From Microbacterium timonense (lineage in GTDB: Bacteria; Actinomycetota; Actinomycetes; Actinomycetales; Microbacteriaceae), in contig NZ_OLMV01000002.1 of assembly GCF_900292075.1 (NCBI RefSeq), positions 62,001 through 126,000 on the forward strand: DNA of 64,000 nucleotides, given 5' to 3'. The notes below the pieces were generated by a model. That model had not been told where the DNA came from. It saw only the letters and a program-made list of their open reading frames with translations, and ran no database searches. The position numbers and the translations under genes were made by a program. Below are positions 33,642 through 42,967 of this stretch, in pieces. Positions within the stretch are counted from its first letter, which is position 1. The number at the start of each line of letters is the position of its first letter.

Positions 33642-33780
33642 TCTTGTTTCCTTTCGTCGAACAGTGGATGCCGGGGCATCCTGTTCTCCCGCGAATCCGG
33701 CCGTTCCGGACCGCGGTGTCGATCACGTGCGCTCGACGCGCACGCGCAAACTGCAGAAGTCTACCAGCGAAATCGCCGGG

Positions 33781-33806
33781 GTTTCGACTCGCTGCGCTCG
33801 CTCAAC
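33781..33806 (-). repeat. Isolated partial copy of the 36.4-37.5 kb palindromic repeat
   Basis: GTTTCG-A-CTCGCTGCGCTCGCTCAAC resembles the type A repeat unit in reverse orientation, lacking the last four bases. It lies between nusG and rplK. A second imperfect inverted repeat (ATCAACGC ... GCATTGAT) follows at about 33822-33850. Confidence 0.65.
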
Positions 33807-33860
33807 CTTGACCCGAGATCGCATCAACGCTCGCTGGCGCTCGCATTGATCCGACCCGCG

Positions 33861-35078
33861 TCAAAGTTTCGTGACCTGGTCGAACGACAGCTCGACCGGG
33901 GTCTCGCGCTCGAAGAGCGAGACGAGCACCGTGAGCTTGCCGCTCTCGGGCTTGATCTCGCTGATCGTGCCGGGAAGGCCGGCGAACGAGCCTTCCTTGA
34001 TGGTGATCGTCTCGCCCACCTCGAAGTCGACCTCGGCGGGGATGATGCGGGCCGCGGCGGCCGCGCCCTTCTTGGCCGCACCGCCCTTGGCACCGGCGAC
34101 CTCCTTGACCTCGACGAGGCTCTTCAGCATGTTGAAGGCCTCCTCGAAGCGCAGCGGAGTCGGGTTGTGGGCGTTGCCCACGAAGCCCGTGACGCCCGGC
34201 GTGTGACGCACGACCGACCAGGTGTCCTCGTTGAGCTCCATGCGCACGAGCACGTAGCCGGGGATCCGGACGCGCGTGACCATCTTGCGCTGCCCGTTCT
34301 TGATCTCGACGACGTCCTCCATGGGGACCTCGACCTGGTAGATGTCGTCCTCGACCTCGAGCGTCGACTTGCGCTGCTCGATGTTGGCCTTCACCTTGCG
34401 CTCGAAGCCGGCGTAGGAGTGGATGACGTACCACTTGCCGGGAAGGGAGCGGAGCTCGGCTCGGAACGCCTCGTACGGGTCCTCGTCCTCGTCCTCATCG
34501 GCGTCGATCTCGTCGACATCCGCGATCGCGTCGGTCTCGTCCAGCGAAGCCACGGCCGCGTCGACGTCGTCCGCGTCGGCCGCGTCGGCGTCGTCATCGG
34601 TCACGGGCGGCTCGGCGGCGTCGGCCGGCGAGACGGAGGCCTCGACCTCGTCCACGACCGCGGCAGCGGCATCCACCTCTTCGACGAATTCCTCGTCGAG
34701 GACGGGCTCGTCCTCGTCGCCGTTCACATCGGGACCGTCGTACGGGGTCACCTCGGAAGCCTCCTCAGCCTCGCGCTCGGCGGCTTCCTCCGCGAGGGAG
34801 TCGTTGATCACCTCGGCAGCGGCCTCCGTCTCTGCCGTCTCGTCAAGATTCAAAGCGTCGTTCACGATCGCGTCCGCCTCCGGGTCGTCGATGTCGATGT
34901 CGTCCAGGTCGGCGTCGTCCTCGTCGGAATCGTCGACGACGTGGATCGCCAGGTGCTCGGCCGCCTCGACCGAGCGCTCCTCCTGGGCCAGGATGTTGCC
35001 CTCCTGGGCTTCGTCGTCCTCCGAGGACTGCTCGGCGGCCGTCGCCCAATCGGCGTCGTCGACATATCTTTCAGTCAC
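33861..35078 (-). CDS. nusG: Transcription termination/antitermination factor NusG with long acidic N-terminus
   Basis: The C-terminal 190 residues of this 405-residue protein are a normal NusG: NGN domain from residue 215 ([20 protein letters not shown]) and KOW domain ([24 protein letters not shown]). The first about 205 residues are extremely Asp/Glu-rich (runs such as [17 protein letters not shown] and DADEDEDED) and likely disordered. Actinobacterial NusG often has an acidic N-terminus, but this one is long. It couples RNA polymerase to termination or ribosomes. GTG 35078 is chosen as the first codon after GGAAGAG. SecE is 83 bases upstream. Confidence 0.95.
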   Translation of the reverse strand: MTERYVDDADWATAAEQSSEDDEAQEGNILAQEERSVEAAEHLAIHVVDDSDEDDADLDDIDIDDPEADAIVNDALNLDETAETEAAAEVINDSLAEEAAEREAEEASEVTPYDGPDVNGDEDEPVLDEEFVEEVDAAAAVVDEVEASVSPADAAEPPVTDDDADAADADDVDAAVASLDETDAIADVDEIDADEDEDEDPYEAFRAELRSLPGKWYVIHSYAGFERKVKANIEQRKSTLEVEDDIYQVEVPMEDVVEIKNGQRKMVTRVRIPGYVLVRMELNEDTWSVVRHTPGVTGFVGNAHNPTPLRFEEAFNMLKSLVEVKEVAGAKGGAAKKGAAAAARIIPAEVDFEVGETITIKEGSFAGLPGTISEIKPESGKLTVLVSLFERETPVELSFDQVTKL

Positions 35079-35161
35079 GTGAGTTCTCTTCCGTTCCGTC
35101 CGCTGCCGGACCTGCGGTCCGCCCGTGTCGTGCCCCCGCCGTGAGCCGGGAGCATTCGGGA

Positions 35162-35443
35162 TCAGGCGCCGGGCACTCCGAAGACGTACGACGTGATCCA
35201 CACGAACAGCACGTCCAGGCCGTAGACGAGGGCCATCATCACGACGACGAAGCCGAGCACCACCGCCGTGTACTTCAGCAGCTCCTGGCGCGTCGGTGTG
35301 ACGACCTTGCGGAGCTCGGCGAAGACCTGGCGGACGAACAGGGCGATGCGAGCGAAGACATTGAGCTTCTTCTCCCGGGGAGCGGTCGTTCCCTCAGCGG
35401 GGACGACCTCGCCCTTCGGCTCGTCCTGAACCATCGATGCCAC
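35162..35443 (-). CDS. secE: Preprotein translocase subunit SecE
   Basis: The 93-residue protein has a polar N-terminus, the conserved amphipathic helix ([26 protein letters not shown]) and a single transmembrane helix ([25 protein letters not shown]), which is the essential SecE core. GTG 35443 is preferred over ATG 35434 because GGAAGG lies 7 bases before it. A TTGACA at 35490-35485 may be its -35. It joins SecY and SecG in the membrane channel. Confidence 0.95.
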   Translation of the reverse strand: MASMVQDEPKGEVVPAEGTTAPREKKLNVFARIALFVRQVFAELRKVVTPTRQELLKYTAVVLGFVVVMMALVYGLDVLFVWITSYVFGVPGA

Positions 35444-35525
35444 CTGATTACCTTCCGTGAGCCGACACGGGTCGGCCACTGTGTTGTCAACCACCGGCAC
35501 ATGTCACCGGTGTTGCGCTGACGCG

Positions 35526-35598
<73 letters not shown>

Positions 35599-35795
35599 AG
35601 AGACCCGGAGGTCTCGAGAAGTCCGCACTCTTCCCCTCTCACCGCGGTTCGAGGATCCGCACCCGGACGACGGGCACGGCGAAAGAATGCAGATTTCCAC
35701 TGCACGCTCCAGTGTACGGCATGCCCGCTGACCCCGCGAACCGCCGCCGAGGGCAGGCCGTGCGATCGCGTCCCTCTCAGGGCTAGCATTCGGCC

Positions 35796-36416
35796 ATGGC
35801 GCTCGCGCAGTCCCGGCTGGACGATCTGTGGGACTTCTCCGACCCCGTCGCCTCCGAGGCGCGGCTGCGGGCGGCGGCGGCAGCCGAGACGGATGCCGCG
35901 GTGCGCGCTGAGTGGGAGACCCAGGTGGCGCGCGCCCTGGGGCTGCAGGAACGCTTCGCGGCGGCTGACTCGGCGCTGGACGCGATCGCGATCGACGACG
36001 CAGCGGTGGCCGCCCGGGCAGCCCTCGAGCGCGGGCGCCTGCGCAATTCGGCGGGCGACCCCGCCGCGGCCGTCCCGTACTTCCTCGCCGCGGTGGATGC
36101 CGCGCGAGAGGCGGGGCTGACGTTCCTGCAGGTGGATGCGCTCCACATGCTCGCGATCGCCGATCCGGTGCAGGCCGACGAGTGGTCCGCGGCGGCGTTC
36201 GATGCGCTCGAGCGCATCGACGACCCGCGCACCCTGCGGTGGCGCGTGTCGCTTCACAACAACGCCGGCTGGCGTCACTTCGAGGCCGGACGTCTCGGCG
36301 ACGCGATCGCCGAGTTCCAGGAGTCGCGGGATGCCGCGATCCGCTGGGGCACGCCCCAGCAGGCGCAGTGGGCCGATGAGGCGATCGCCGAGGCCCACGC
36401 CGCCCTCGGCCGTTGA
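35796..36416 (+). CDS. TPR-like cytosolic protein of unknown function
   Basis: The 206-residue all-helical protein shows TPR-type helix pairs (AALERGRLRNSAGDPAAAVPYFLAAVDAAREAG, SLHNNAGWRHFEAGRLGDAIAEFQESRDAAI). It has no signal peptide or catalytic motif. TAGCAT at 35784-35789 lies 6 bases before the ATG without a ribosome site, so the message may be leaderless. Its stop codon TGA lies in CCGTTGAGC, which resembles the start of the repeat units that follow, suggesting that repeat insertion touched the gene end. Confidence 0.75.
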   Translation: MALAQSRLDDLWDFSDPVASEARLRAAAAAETDAAVRAEWETQVARALGLQERFAAADSALDAIAIDDAAVAARAALERGRLRNSAGDPAAAVPYFLAAVDAAREAGLTFLQVDALHMLAIADPVQADEWSAAAFDALERIDDPRTLRWRVSLHNNAGWRHFEAGRLGDAIAEFQESRDAAIRWGTPQQAQWADEAIAEAHAALGR

Positions 36417-36428
36417 GCACCCGGCCCC

Positions 36429-36702
36429 GGTCGTTGAGCGAGCGAAGCGAGACGAAACGCCCCCACACGGACCCGCGTTTCGTCTCGTCGCTGCGCTCCT
36501 CGCTCAACGACCGACACGCTGAGCCCGGTCGTTGAGCGAGCGAAGCGAGACGAAACGCCCCTGCCCCCGGTCGTTGAGCGAGCGCAGCGAGACGAAACGC
36601 GACCAAAGCCCACCGACGTTTCGTCTCGTCGCTGCGCTCCTCGCTCAACGACCGGCACCCCGCACCACCCGGTCGTTGAGCGAGCGAAGCGAGACGAAAC
36701 GC
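36429..36702. repeat. Left half of a REP-like palindromic repeat array
   Basis: Four forward type A units (32 bp, starting GGTCGTTGAGCGAG and ending GAGACGAAACGC) lie at 36429-36460, 36527-36558, 36569-36600 and 36671-36702; two type B units (38 bp, with GAGCGCAGCGAC in the centre) lie in reverse at 36475-36512 and 36616-36653. Adjacent forward/reverse units can pair into long hairpins. A ruined unit (GGTCGACGAG, 36710-36719) touches the GIY-YIG stop. This region has no gene. Confidence 0.9.
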
Positions 36703-36721
36703 CCACCCCGGTCGACGAGTA

Positions 36722-37012
36722 TCACCGCGAGCTGCGCCTCGTGCGTTTGCTCCACCCGAGCACGGCGTCGAGACCGCCCGCGACGAAAGCTTGCCGCTTG
36801 GCGTGACTCCAGCCTTGGATGCGCTTCTCCCAGGCGAATGCCTCGTCGATCCGCTCGAACTCGGCGCTCCAGATGAGAGTCACCGGGAGGCGCCGCCGCG
36901 TGTACTCGCTTCCGAACCCGGTCTGGTGCTGCACGAGTCGGCGGTCGAGTTCACGTGTGCTGCCGACGTAATACGTGCCGTCGGCGCACTGGAGCATGTA
37001 GGTGAACGCCAT
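36722..37012 (-). CDS. GIY-YIG nuclease-domain protein (UPF0213/YhbQ-like)
   Basis: The 96-residue protein has the GIY-YIG core: TYMLQCADGTYYVGSTRELDRRLVQHQTGFGSEYTRR, with YML/YVG standing for GIY/YIG, the catalytic Arg (in DRRL region) and Glu in EAFAWEKRIQGW. Such single-domain proteins are related to SLX1 and homing endonuclease catalytic domains; YhbQ-like ones bind or nick branched DNA in some reports. It is embedded in a dense palindromic repeat array. TAGCGT at 37024-37019 (minus strand) is 6 bases before ATG 37012, so the transcript is probably leaderless. Confidence 0.88.
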   Translation of the reverse strand: MAFTYMLQCADGTYYVGSTRELDRRLVQHQTGFGSEYTRRRLPVTLIWSAEFERIDEAFAWEKRIQGWSHAKRQAFVAGGLDAVLGWSKRTRRSSR

Positions 37013-37037
37013 GCGCGGACGCTACCGGCACCCACCG

Positions 37038-37527
37038 ACGTTTCGTCTCGTCGCTGCGCTCCTCGCTCAACGACCGACACCCCACGCACCCGCGTTTCGT
37101 CTCGTCGCTGCGCTCCTCGCTCAACGACCGACACCCCGCACCACGCGGTCGTTGAGCGAGCGAAGCGAGACGAAACGCGACCAAAGCGCACCGACCTTTC
37201 GTCTCGTCGCTGCGCTCCTCGCTCAACGACCGACACCCACCACCCGGTCGTTGAGCGAGCGAAGCGAGACGAAACGCCCACACGCACCCGCGTTCCGTCT
37301 CGTCGCTGCGGTCCTCGCTCAGCGACCGACACCCCGCACCACCCGGTCGTTGAGCGAGCGAAGCGAGACGAAACGCCACCACGCACCCACGTTTCGTCTC
37401 GTCGCTGCGCTCCTCGCTCAACGACCGACACGCCGCACCCGCGTTTCGTCTCGTCGCTGCGCTCCTCGCTCAACGACCGACACCGACCACCGTTTCGGGT
37501 CGTCGCTGCGGTCCTCGCTCGACGACC
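37038..37527. repeat. Right half of the REP-like palindromic repeat array
   Basis: Reverse type B units (38 bp) lie at 37038-37075, 37092-37129, 37194-37231, 37290-37327, 37389-37426, 37441-37478 and 37490-37527 (the last and 37290 degenerate); forward type A units (32 bp) at 37147-37178, 37246-37277 and 37345-37376. Type A is always forward and type B always reverse. Spacers of 11-17 bp are also repeated (for example ACACCCCGCACCACCC), so the array grew by duplication of larger units. It reaches to 9 bases from the stop of the dehydrogenase gene. Confidence 0.9.
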
Positions 37528-37535
37528 GCTGGGGC

Positions 37536-38897
37536 TCAGGGGGCGACGCGGATCAGCTTCTTGTTGACGAACTCGTCGGCAGCCAGAAGGCCCAGCTCGC
37601 GCGAGGTGCCGGAGCGCTTGACGCCGCCGAACGGCAGCTCCGGCGAGTCCGCCAGCACGATGTTGACGTAGACCATGCCCGCCTCGATGCTGTTCGCCAC
37701 CCGCTCGGCCTGTTCGGGATCGGTCGTGTAGACGTACGAGCCGAGGCCGAAGCTGGTGTCGTTGGCGACCTTGACCGCCTCCTGCTCATCGGCGACCTTG
37801 TAGACCACACCGGCCGGCCCGAACAGCTCCTCCCGGTACACGTCCATCTCGGGCGTGACGTCGGTGAGCACCGTGGGTTCGAAGAAGGCGCCGTCGCGCT
37901 TTCCGCCCGCGACGAGCTTCGCGCCCTGCGCCACGGCGCGGTCCACCTGATCCTGCAGGCGCTCGGCCGCAGCCAGCGACGACAGCGGGCCGAGCACCGT
38001 GTCGTCGGCGAACGGGTCGCCCATCTTCGACGCGGTCATCGCCTGCGTGAACTTCTCCAGGAACGCGTCGTAGAGCCCTTCCTGCACGATGAAGCGCTTG
38101 GGGGCGTTGCACGACTGGCCGTTGTTGTCCAGGCGCGCCTCGACCGCCGCGGCCACCGTCGCATCGAGGTCGTCGGTCGACAGCACGATGAACGGGTCGG
38201 AACCGCCGAGCTCGAGCGCGACCTTCTTGAGGTTCTGGCCGGCCAGGGCCGCCACGGCCGCACCCGCGCGCTCAGACCCCGTGACCGAGACTCCCTGGAC
38301 CCGCCGGTCGGCGATGATGGTCGCCGCCTGGTCGTTCGAGGCGTAGACGTTGGTGTAGACGCCCTCCAGACCGGCATCCTCGTAGATCTGCTCGATCGCG
38401 GCCGCCGACTCGGGGCACTGCGGGGCGTGCTTGAGGAGGATGATGTTGCCCACGACGATGTTGGGCGCGGCGAAGCGGGCGACCTGGTAGTAGGGGAAGT
38501 TCCAGGGCATGATGCCCAGCAGCACGCCCAGCGGCGACCGCCGGATCACCGCGGAGCCCTCGCCATCGATGTCGATGGGCTGATCCGCGGTGATCTTCTC
38601 GGCGTTGTCGGCGTAGTACTCGGTGATGTCGGCGGCGAAGTCCACCTCCGCGACGGCGGCCGACAGCGGCTTGCCCATCTCGCGCACGATGATCTCGGCC
38701 AGCTCGTCCCGGCGCTCCCGGTGCAGCTCCGCGACCCTGCGGATCCGCGTGGCGCGCTCGGTGACCGGCACGTCGCGCCACCTGCGGTACGCGGCATCCG
38801 CTCCCGCGATCGCGGCCTCGAGCGCCTCGTCGGTGATGTTCGGGTACGTGGCCAGGGTCTCCCCCGTGGCCGGATTGACGACGGCGTAGTCGGTCAT
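37536..38897 (-). CDS. NAD(P)-dependent succinate-semialdehyde (aldehyde) dehydrogenase
   Basis: The 453-residue protein has the aldehyde dehydrogenase residues Asn133 (PWNFP), Glu229 ([11 protein letters not shown]) and Cys263 ([10 protein letters not shown]). Length and the [16 protein letters not shown] segment fit the GabD2/Sad branch that oxidises succinate semialdehyde. It is last in the operon amine oxidase - Usp - APC permease - dehydrogenase, so it may also oxidise 4-aminobutanal. It starts 39 bases after the permease stop. Confidence 0.9.
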   Translation of the reverse strand: MTDYAVVNPATGETLATYPNITDEALEAAIAGADAAYRRWRDVPVTERATRIRRVAELHRERRDELAEIIVREMGKPLSAAVAEVDFAADITEYYADNAEKITADQPIDIDGEGSAVIRRSPLGVLLGIMPWNFPYYQVARFAAPNIVVGNIILLKHAPQCPESAAAIEQIYEDAGLEGVYTNVYASNDQAATIIADRRVQGVSVTGSERAGAAVAALAGQNLKKVALELGGSDPFIVLSTDDLDATVAAAVEARLDNNGQSCNAPKRFIVQEGLYDAFLEKFTQAMTASKMGDPFADDTVLGPLSSLAAAERLQDQVDRAVAQGAKLVAGGKRDGAFFEPTVLTDVTPEMDVYREELFGPAGVVYKVADEQEAVKVANDTSFGLGSYVYTTDPEQAERVANSIEAGMVYVNIVLADSPELPFGGVKRSGTSRELGLLAADEFVNKKLIRVAP

Positions 38898-38936
38898 GTT
38901 TCCTCTCCGATCGGATGGATGTGGACAGTCTGCCCG

Positions 38937-40505
38937 TCAGCGGCGGACACGTCGAAGGCTCTCCGGCGCGTCGATACCGAGTGTCTCACCGCGGAAGAAC
39001 GCCGGACGCTTGATCGCCTGCCAGATCATGATGACCACACCGGCGAGGATGATCGTCACTCCCAGGATGAACACCAGTCCCACGCCGCCGATGCTCGAGC
39101 CGCTGCCGTACTCGGGGTCCATCGAGTCGATCAGGGTCGTGACGAACAGCACGGCGAGGATGCCGCCACCCACGAGCGGGAACAAGAAGGTGAAGAAGAA
39201 GCTGCGCGCCGAATCGAACCACTGCTTGCGGAAGTACCAGACGCACGCGAAAGCGGTGAGTCCGTAGTAGAAGCAGATCATCATGCCGAGCGAGAGGATC
39301 GTGTCGGTCAGCACGTTCTCGCTGAGCACGCGCATGACGGCGTAGAACACCGACGCGACGATCGCCGAGACGACGGTGGCGTAGCCGGGCGTGAAGAACC
39401 GGGGGCTGACGCGCGCGAACTGCGAGGGCAGCGCGCCGTAGTGCCCCATCGCCAGGAGCGTCCGAGCGGGGCCGACGGCGGTGGACTGCAGGGATGCCGC
39501 CGAGCTCGACAGCACCGCGAGCGACACGAGGAAGGCCAGCGGCCCGAGGATCGGATCCGACAGCGCGAAGAAGACGTTGGCGGAGATGTCCTCGTTCGCA
39601 AGACCCAGCTCGCCGTCACCGACACCGGCGAACATCATCAGGCCGATCGAGAGGAGGAGGTAGAGCGTCACCACGATGACGACCGTGAGCATCGCAGCGC
39701 GGCCGGGCGTCTTCTCGGGGTTCTTGGTCTCCTCGTTCATGGTGAGGACGACGTCCCATCCCCAGAAGATGAAGATCGACAGCGACAGACCGGCTGCGAA
39801 CGCGCTGAAGGTCGGGACCTCCAACGGGTTGAACCACGACCAGGAGAACGCGGTCGGGTCCGGCGCCTCGCCGTCGACGGCCTTGACGATCGCCACGACG
39901 GCGAAGAGCACGAGCACGACCACCTGGAACCCGACGAGCACGTACTGGAACTTCTGCGTCGTCTGCATGTCGCGGTACGAGACCAGCGTCGCCCCGAGCA
40001 TGAACAGCAGGCAGACGAAGACGTTGATGAACGGGTTGAAGGCGAGTTCGGCGATGTCGGGGTTGCCGCTCACCTGAGCGATCAGCAGGAACAGGAACTC
40101 CACGGCGATGCCGGCGAGGTTCGACAGCACGATCACCGTCGCCGCGACCAGGCCCCATCCCGTCATCCAGCCGATCCACGGCCCGAATGCGCGCACACCC
40201 CATGTGAACGAGGTGCCCGAGTCGGGCATCGCCCGGTTCAGCTCGCGGTATCCGAACGCGGTCAAGAGCATCGGGATGAAGCCGACGAGGATGATCGCCG
40301 GCACCTGCGTGCCCACCACCGCCACCGTCGGTCCGAGCGACGCGGTGAGGGTGTACGCCGGGGCGATCGTGGAGATGCCGATGACGACGGCGCCCAGCAC
40401 GCCCACCGCGCCGGCGCTCAGGCCCTTCTTCGACAGTCCGCCGGCGCCTTCGCCGGTCACGGGAGCCAGCGGCGCGGCGCCGCCGGCCTGCGGGGAAGCG
40501 CTCAT
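38937..40505 (-). CDS. APC-superfamily amino acid/polyamine permease
   Basis: The 522-residue protein has about 12 helices and the APC features [25 protein letters not shown] and [21 protein letters not shown] polar N-terminus of about 35 residues is cytoplasmic. Between a universal stress gene and the dehydrogenase, and in an amine-oxidase operon, it most likely imports putrescine or GABA. The start at 40505 overlaps the Usp stop by four bases. Confidence 0.9.
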   Translation of the reverse strand: MSASPQAGGAAPLAPVTGEGAGGLSKKGLSAGAVGVLGAVVIGISTIAPAYTLTASLGPTVAVVGTQVPAIILVGFIPMLLTAFGYRELNRAMPDSGTSFTWGVRAFGPWIGWMTGWGLVAATVIVLSNLAGIAVEFLFLLIAQVSGNPDIAELAFNPFINVFVCLLFMLGATLVSYRDMQTTQKFQYVLVGFQVVVLVLFAVVAIVKAVDGEAPDPTAFSWSWFNPLEVPTFSAFAAGLSLSIFIFWGWDVVLTMNEETKNPEKTPGRAAMLTVVIVVTLYLLLSIGLMMFAGVGDGELGLANEDISANVFFALSDPILGPLAFLVSLAVLSSSAASLQSTAVGPARTLLAMGHYGALPSQFARVSPRFFTPGYATVVSAIVASVFYAVMRVLSENVLTDTILSLGMMICFYYGLTAFACVWYFRKQWFDSARSFFFTFLFPLVGGGILAVLFVTTLIDSMDPEYGSGSSIGGVGLVFILGVTIILAGVVIMIWQAIKRPAFFRGETLGIDAPESLRRVRR

Positions 40506-41422
40506 GCGCGCCCTCCTTCTTCTGCGCCGGAACGCGACTGCGCGCGGGCGCTCTCGGTGGCACGCGTGCGCGGCACGACGACCATGGGGACGGGAAGCTC
40601 GTGCAGCATCTTGGCCGCCGTCGAGCCGAGGAACAGGCGCCGCGGCTGCGCGAGGCGGCTGGAGCCGACCACCGCCAGTTCGCCGGGCTCCCAGCTGAGG
40701 TTCGCAACGGCGTCCTCGATGCTGTCACCGCGGGCGACCACGACATCGGCCGAGACGTCGGCGGGAAGGGTCTCCAGCGCCTTGCCCAGCACGTCGTCGG
40801 CGTGCGCGGCGCCGGCGATCCGGATCACCCCGGTGTCGACGCTCGCCGGCAGATCGACGGAGACGAGGGAGAGCAGCCGCAGCGTCGCCCCCGCGGCGGT
40901 GGCGAGGGCGACGCTCTCCTCGAGGAGCGCACTGGCTCCGGGGCGCGTGCCGATCGCGGCCGTGATCCGGCTGACTCCGCTCACCTGCAGACGTCGTGAT
41001 CCCTCGGGGGCCAGCGCGACGGGAACGTCGGAGGAGTGCAGCAGCTCGGTGGCGACAGTGCCCAGCCGGTGACGCCCGCGACGACCGCCGTTGGCGGCGC
41101 CGACGACGATGAGGGATGCCTCCAGCTCGTGTGCGGCGGCGATCAGACCCTCTGCGAACGAGTCGGCGAAGCGCACGTGGGTGGCGTGCGCCACGTCGGC
41201 AGGGATGGAGGCGGCCGCCTCGCCCAGCCAGGTCTCCGCCTGGCCCTGGAGGTAACGGTCGTAGCTCGCGTCCGGCGGGGTGATGACGCTGCGGTCCTCA
41301 CCGGGCAGGATCAGGACGAGGTCGAGCGCCGCGCCGGTGGCGGCGGCCAGGCGCGTGCCGAGGGCGACCGCGTCGGCTCCGGCATCCGTCGCGGTGTAGC
41401 CGACGATCAGCCGCGCGGTCAC
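40502..41422 (-). CDS. Tandem-domain universal stress protein
   Basis: The 306-residue protein has two UspA-like domains: residues 1-145 (LIVGYTATDAGADAV ... SLIVVGAANGGRRGRHRLGTVATELLHSSDVPVALAP) and 155-290 (ITAAIGTRPGASALLEE ... LAVVGSSRLAQPRRLFLGSTAAKMLHELPVPMVVVP). The G-2x-G-9x-G ATP motifs are recognisable in both. GTG 41422 overlaps the amine oxidase stop as GTGA. Placement within a catabolic operon between oxidase and permease is unusual; it may modulate permease activity. Confidence 0.88.
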   Translation of the reverse strand: MTARLIVGYTATDAGADAVALGTRLAAATGAALDLVLILPGEDRSVITPPDASYDRYLQGQAETWLGEAAASIPADVAHATHVRFADSFAEGLIAAAHELEASLIVVGAANGGRRGRHRLGTVATELLHSSDVPVALAPEGSRRLQVSGVSRITAAIGTRPGASALLEESVALATAAGATLRLLSLVSVDLPASVDTGVIRIAGAAHADDVLGKALETLPADVSADVVVARGDSIEDAVANLSWEPGELAVVGSSRLAQPRRLFLGSTAAKMLHELPVPMVVVPRTRATESARAQSRSGAEEGGRA

Positions 41423-42780
41423 CGGCGGGCCGCCTCGACGATGTTCGCCGCGACGAGGCGGCCCATGCGGATCGCCCCGTCGACGTGCTGGTAGCCGGCC
41501 CCCGCCATGTCGCTGCTGGCGAAGTGGATGGGACCCACGGGCGTGCGCAGGTCCGCGCCATAGCGGTGCAGACCGCCGAGGTCGAAGCTCGCGGCATAGG
41601 CTCCGCGCGTCCACTCCTCCGAGCCCCAGTCGCTCTCGTAGTAGACGACGGGATCCTTGGCCTCGGGGCCGTAGTAGTGCGACAGGGACTCGAGGATGCG
41701 CTCCTTGCGCTCCTCGGCCGACAGCCGGAACAGATCGTCGGCGTTGCGGTCGGAGACGAAGCCCACCAGGGTGCCGCGCTCGTCGGCGTGGTTGGTGTTG
41801 TCGTACGCCTCGTGGCAGACCTCGTAAGGGCTGAACGCCGTGCCCGACAGACCCTGCTCGCGCCAGAACGGGCGGTCGTAGACGGCGTGCACCTTGATGA
41901 CGAAGCCCATGGAGAGGTGCTGGTGCAGCTGGTGCTGCAGGCGCGGGAGCGCAGGAATGAACGAGATGCGGTTGTAGAGCACCGGCGCGTGGGCGAGGAT
42001 CACGTACCGCGCGTGCACGCGGAGGTCGCCGTCGGCCTCGACCGTCACCCCCTCCTCGGACCAGGCGACCGAGCGCACCGGCCGTCCGAGCAGCACATCG
42101 TCGCCGAGACGCTCGGCCAGCAGCAGGGGCACCTGCTGGAGGCCGCCGACCACGCGCTTGTCGAGGATGAAGTCGGCGTCGACGAGGTTCGAGTACGACC
42201 CGGCCGATGCGGCCATCAGCAGTGACTGCAGCAGGGAGAACGCGTGCGTGGGCTTGGTCAGCATCGCTGAGCCGGTCGCGAACGCGAGGTTGCGCACGGC
42301 TTCGTCGTCGTCGGTCTGGGCGCGCAGCCACGCATCCCACGAGATCGCGTCCCACTCGGCGGCCTTCTCGTGCTCCCACGGCCGGTCGGGGTCGATCTCT
42401 GCCACCATCGCGTCCAGACGCTCCGTGATCTCGGCGATCACGCGCTCCGTCTCGGGAGCCACCGGGAACATCTCCCCCGTGAACCGAGCGGCCGTGCCAT
42501 CGGGACCGACGTAGACGGAGTCGCCCTCGCGGTAACGGCTGTACGTCTCCAGACCCAGCTCGGCGATGGTCTCTTTGAGCGCGTCCTGGTCGGGCGAGAC
42601 CCACTGGCCGCCGATCTCGAGCATCGCGCCGTCGATGACGTCGGTCCACAGGCGCCCGCCCACGCGGTCGCGAGCCTCGATCACGACGACCGAGAGCCCC
42701 GCCTTCTTCAGCTCGTTGGCGGCGGTGGTGCCGGCGGCGCCGGCACCGACGATGATGACGTCGCGCGTCAGCTCGGTCAT
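41419..42780 (-). CDS. FAD-dependent amine oxidase (putrescine oxidase-like)
   Basis: The 453-residue protein starts with a dinucleotide fold (DVIIVGAGAAGTTAANELKKAG...VVIEARDRVGGRLWTD), has the flavin amine oxidase central region and ends with the FAD motif GPIHFASSDMAGAGYQHVDGAIRMG. This matches actinobacterial putrescine oxidases, which make 4-aminobutanal and H2O2. It is the first gene of the operon with Usp, APC permease and dehydrogenase. ATG 42780; the 187-base leader contains a hairpin. Confidence 0.88.
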   Translation of the reverse strand: MTELTRDVIIVGAGAAGTTAANELKKAGLSVVVIEARDRVGGRLWTDVIDGAMLEIGGQWVSPDQDALKETIAELGLETYSRYREGDSVYVGPDGTAARFTGEMFPVAPETERVIAEITERLDAMVAEIDPDRPWEHEKAAEWDAISWDAWLRAQTDDDEAVRNLAFATGSAMLTKPTHAFSLLQSLLMAASAGSYSNLVDADFILDKRVVGGLQQVPLLLAERLGDDVLLGRPVRSVAWSEEGVTVEADGDLRVHARYVILAHAPVLYNRISFIPALPRLQHQLHQHLSMGFVIKVHAVYDRPFWREQGLSGTAFSPYEVCHEAYDNTNHADERGTLVGFVSDRNADDLFRLSAEERKERILESLSHYYGPEAKDPVVYYESDWGSEEWTRGAYAASFDLGGLHRYGADLRTPVGPIHFASSDMAGAGYQHVDGAIRMGRLVAANIVEAARR

Positions 42781-42837
42781 TCGGACTCCTTCGTCAGGTC
42801 CTGCACTCTGTCGAGCGCGTGGGATTCAGGCATCCAT

Positions 42838-42885
42838 GTCCCGAAATCCGCCGCTCCGTGCGCCAGGAGCGGATGAGATCGGGAC
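42838..42885 (-). promoter_or_regulatory. Nested hairpin upstream of the amine oxidase operon
   Basis: GTCCCGA (42838-42844) pairs with TCGGGAC (42879-42885), and an inner CCGCcGCTCC / GGAGCGG pair extends it. It lies 58 bases before the amine oxidase start, on the transcript between gabT and the operon. It could be a gabT terminator or an attenuator. Confidence 0.4.
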
Positions 42886-42967
42886 ACGAGAGCGGAAAAC
42901 TGGGACAAGGGTGAGGTGGGGATGGATGCCGCGACAGCCGCGTGCACGGTGGTCGCGGCCGCGGCGG

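Noticed and set aside
36429..37527. CRISPR array
   Set aside because: Units occur in both orientations with different lengths, spacers are short (about 11-17 bp where adjacent) and themselves repeated, and no cas genes are near.
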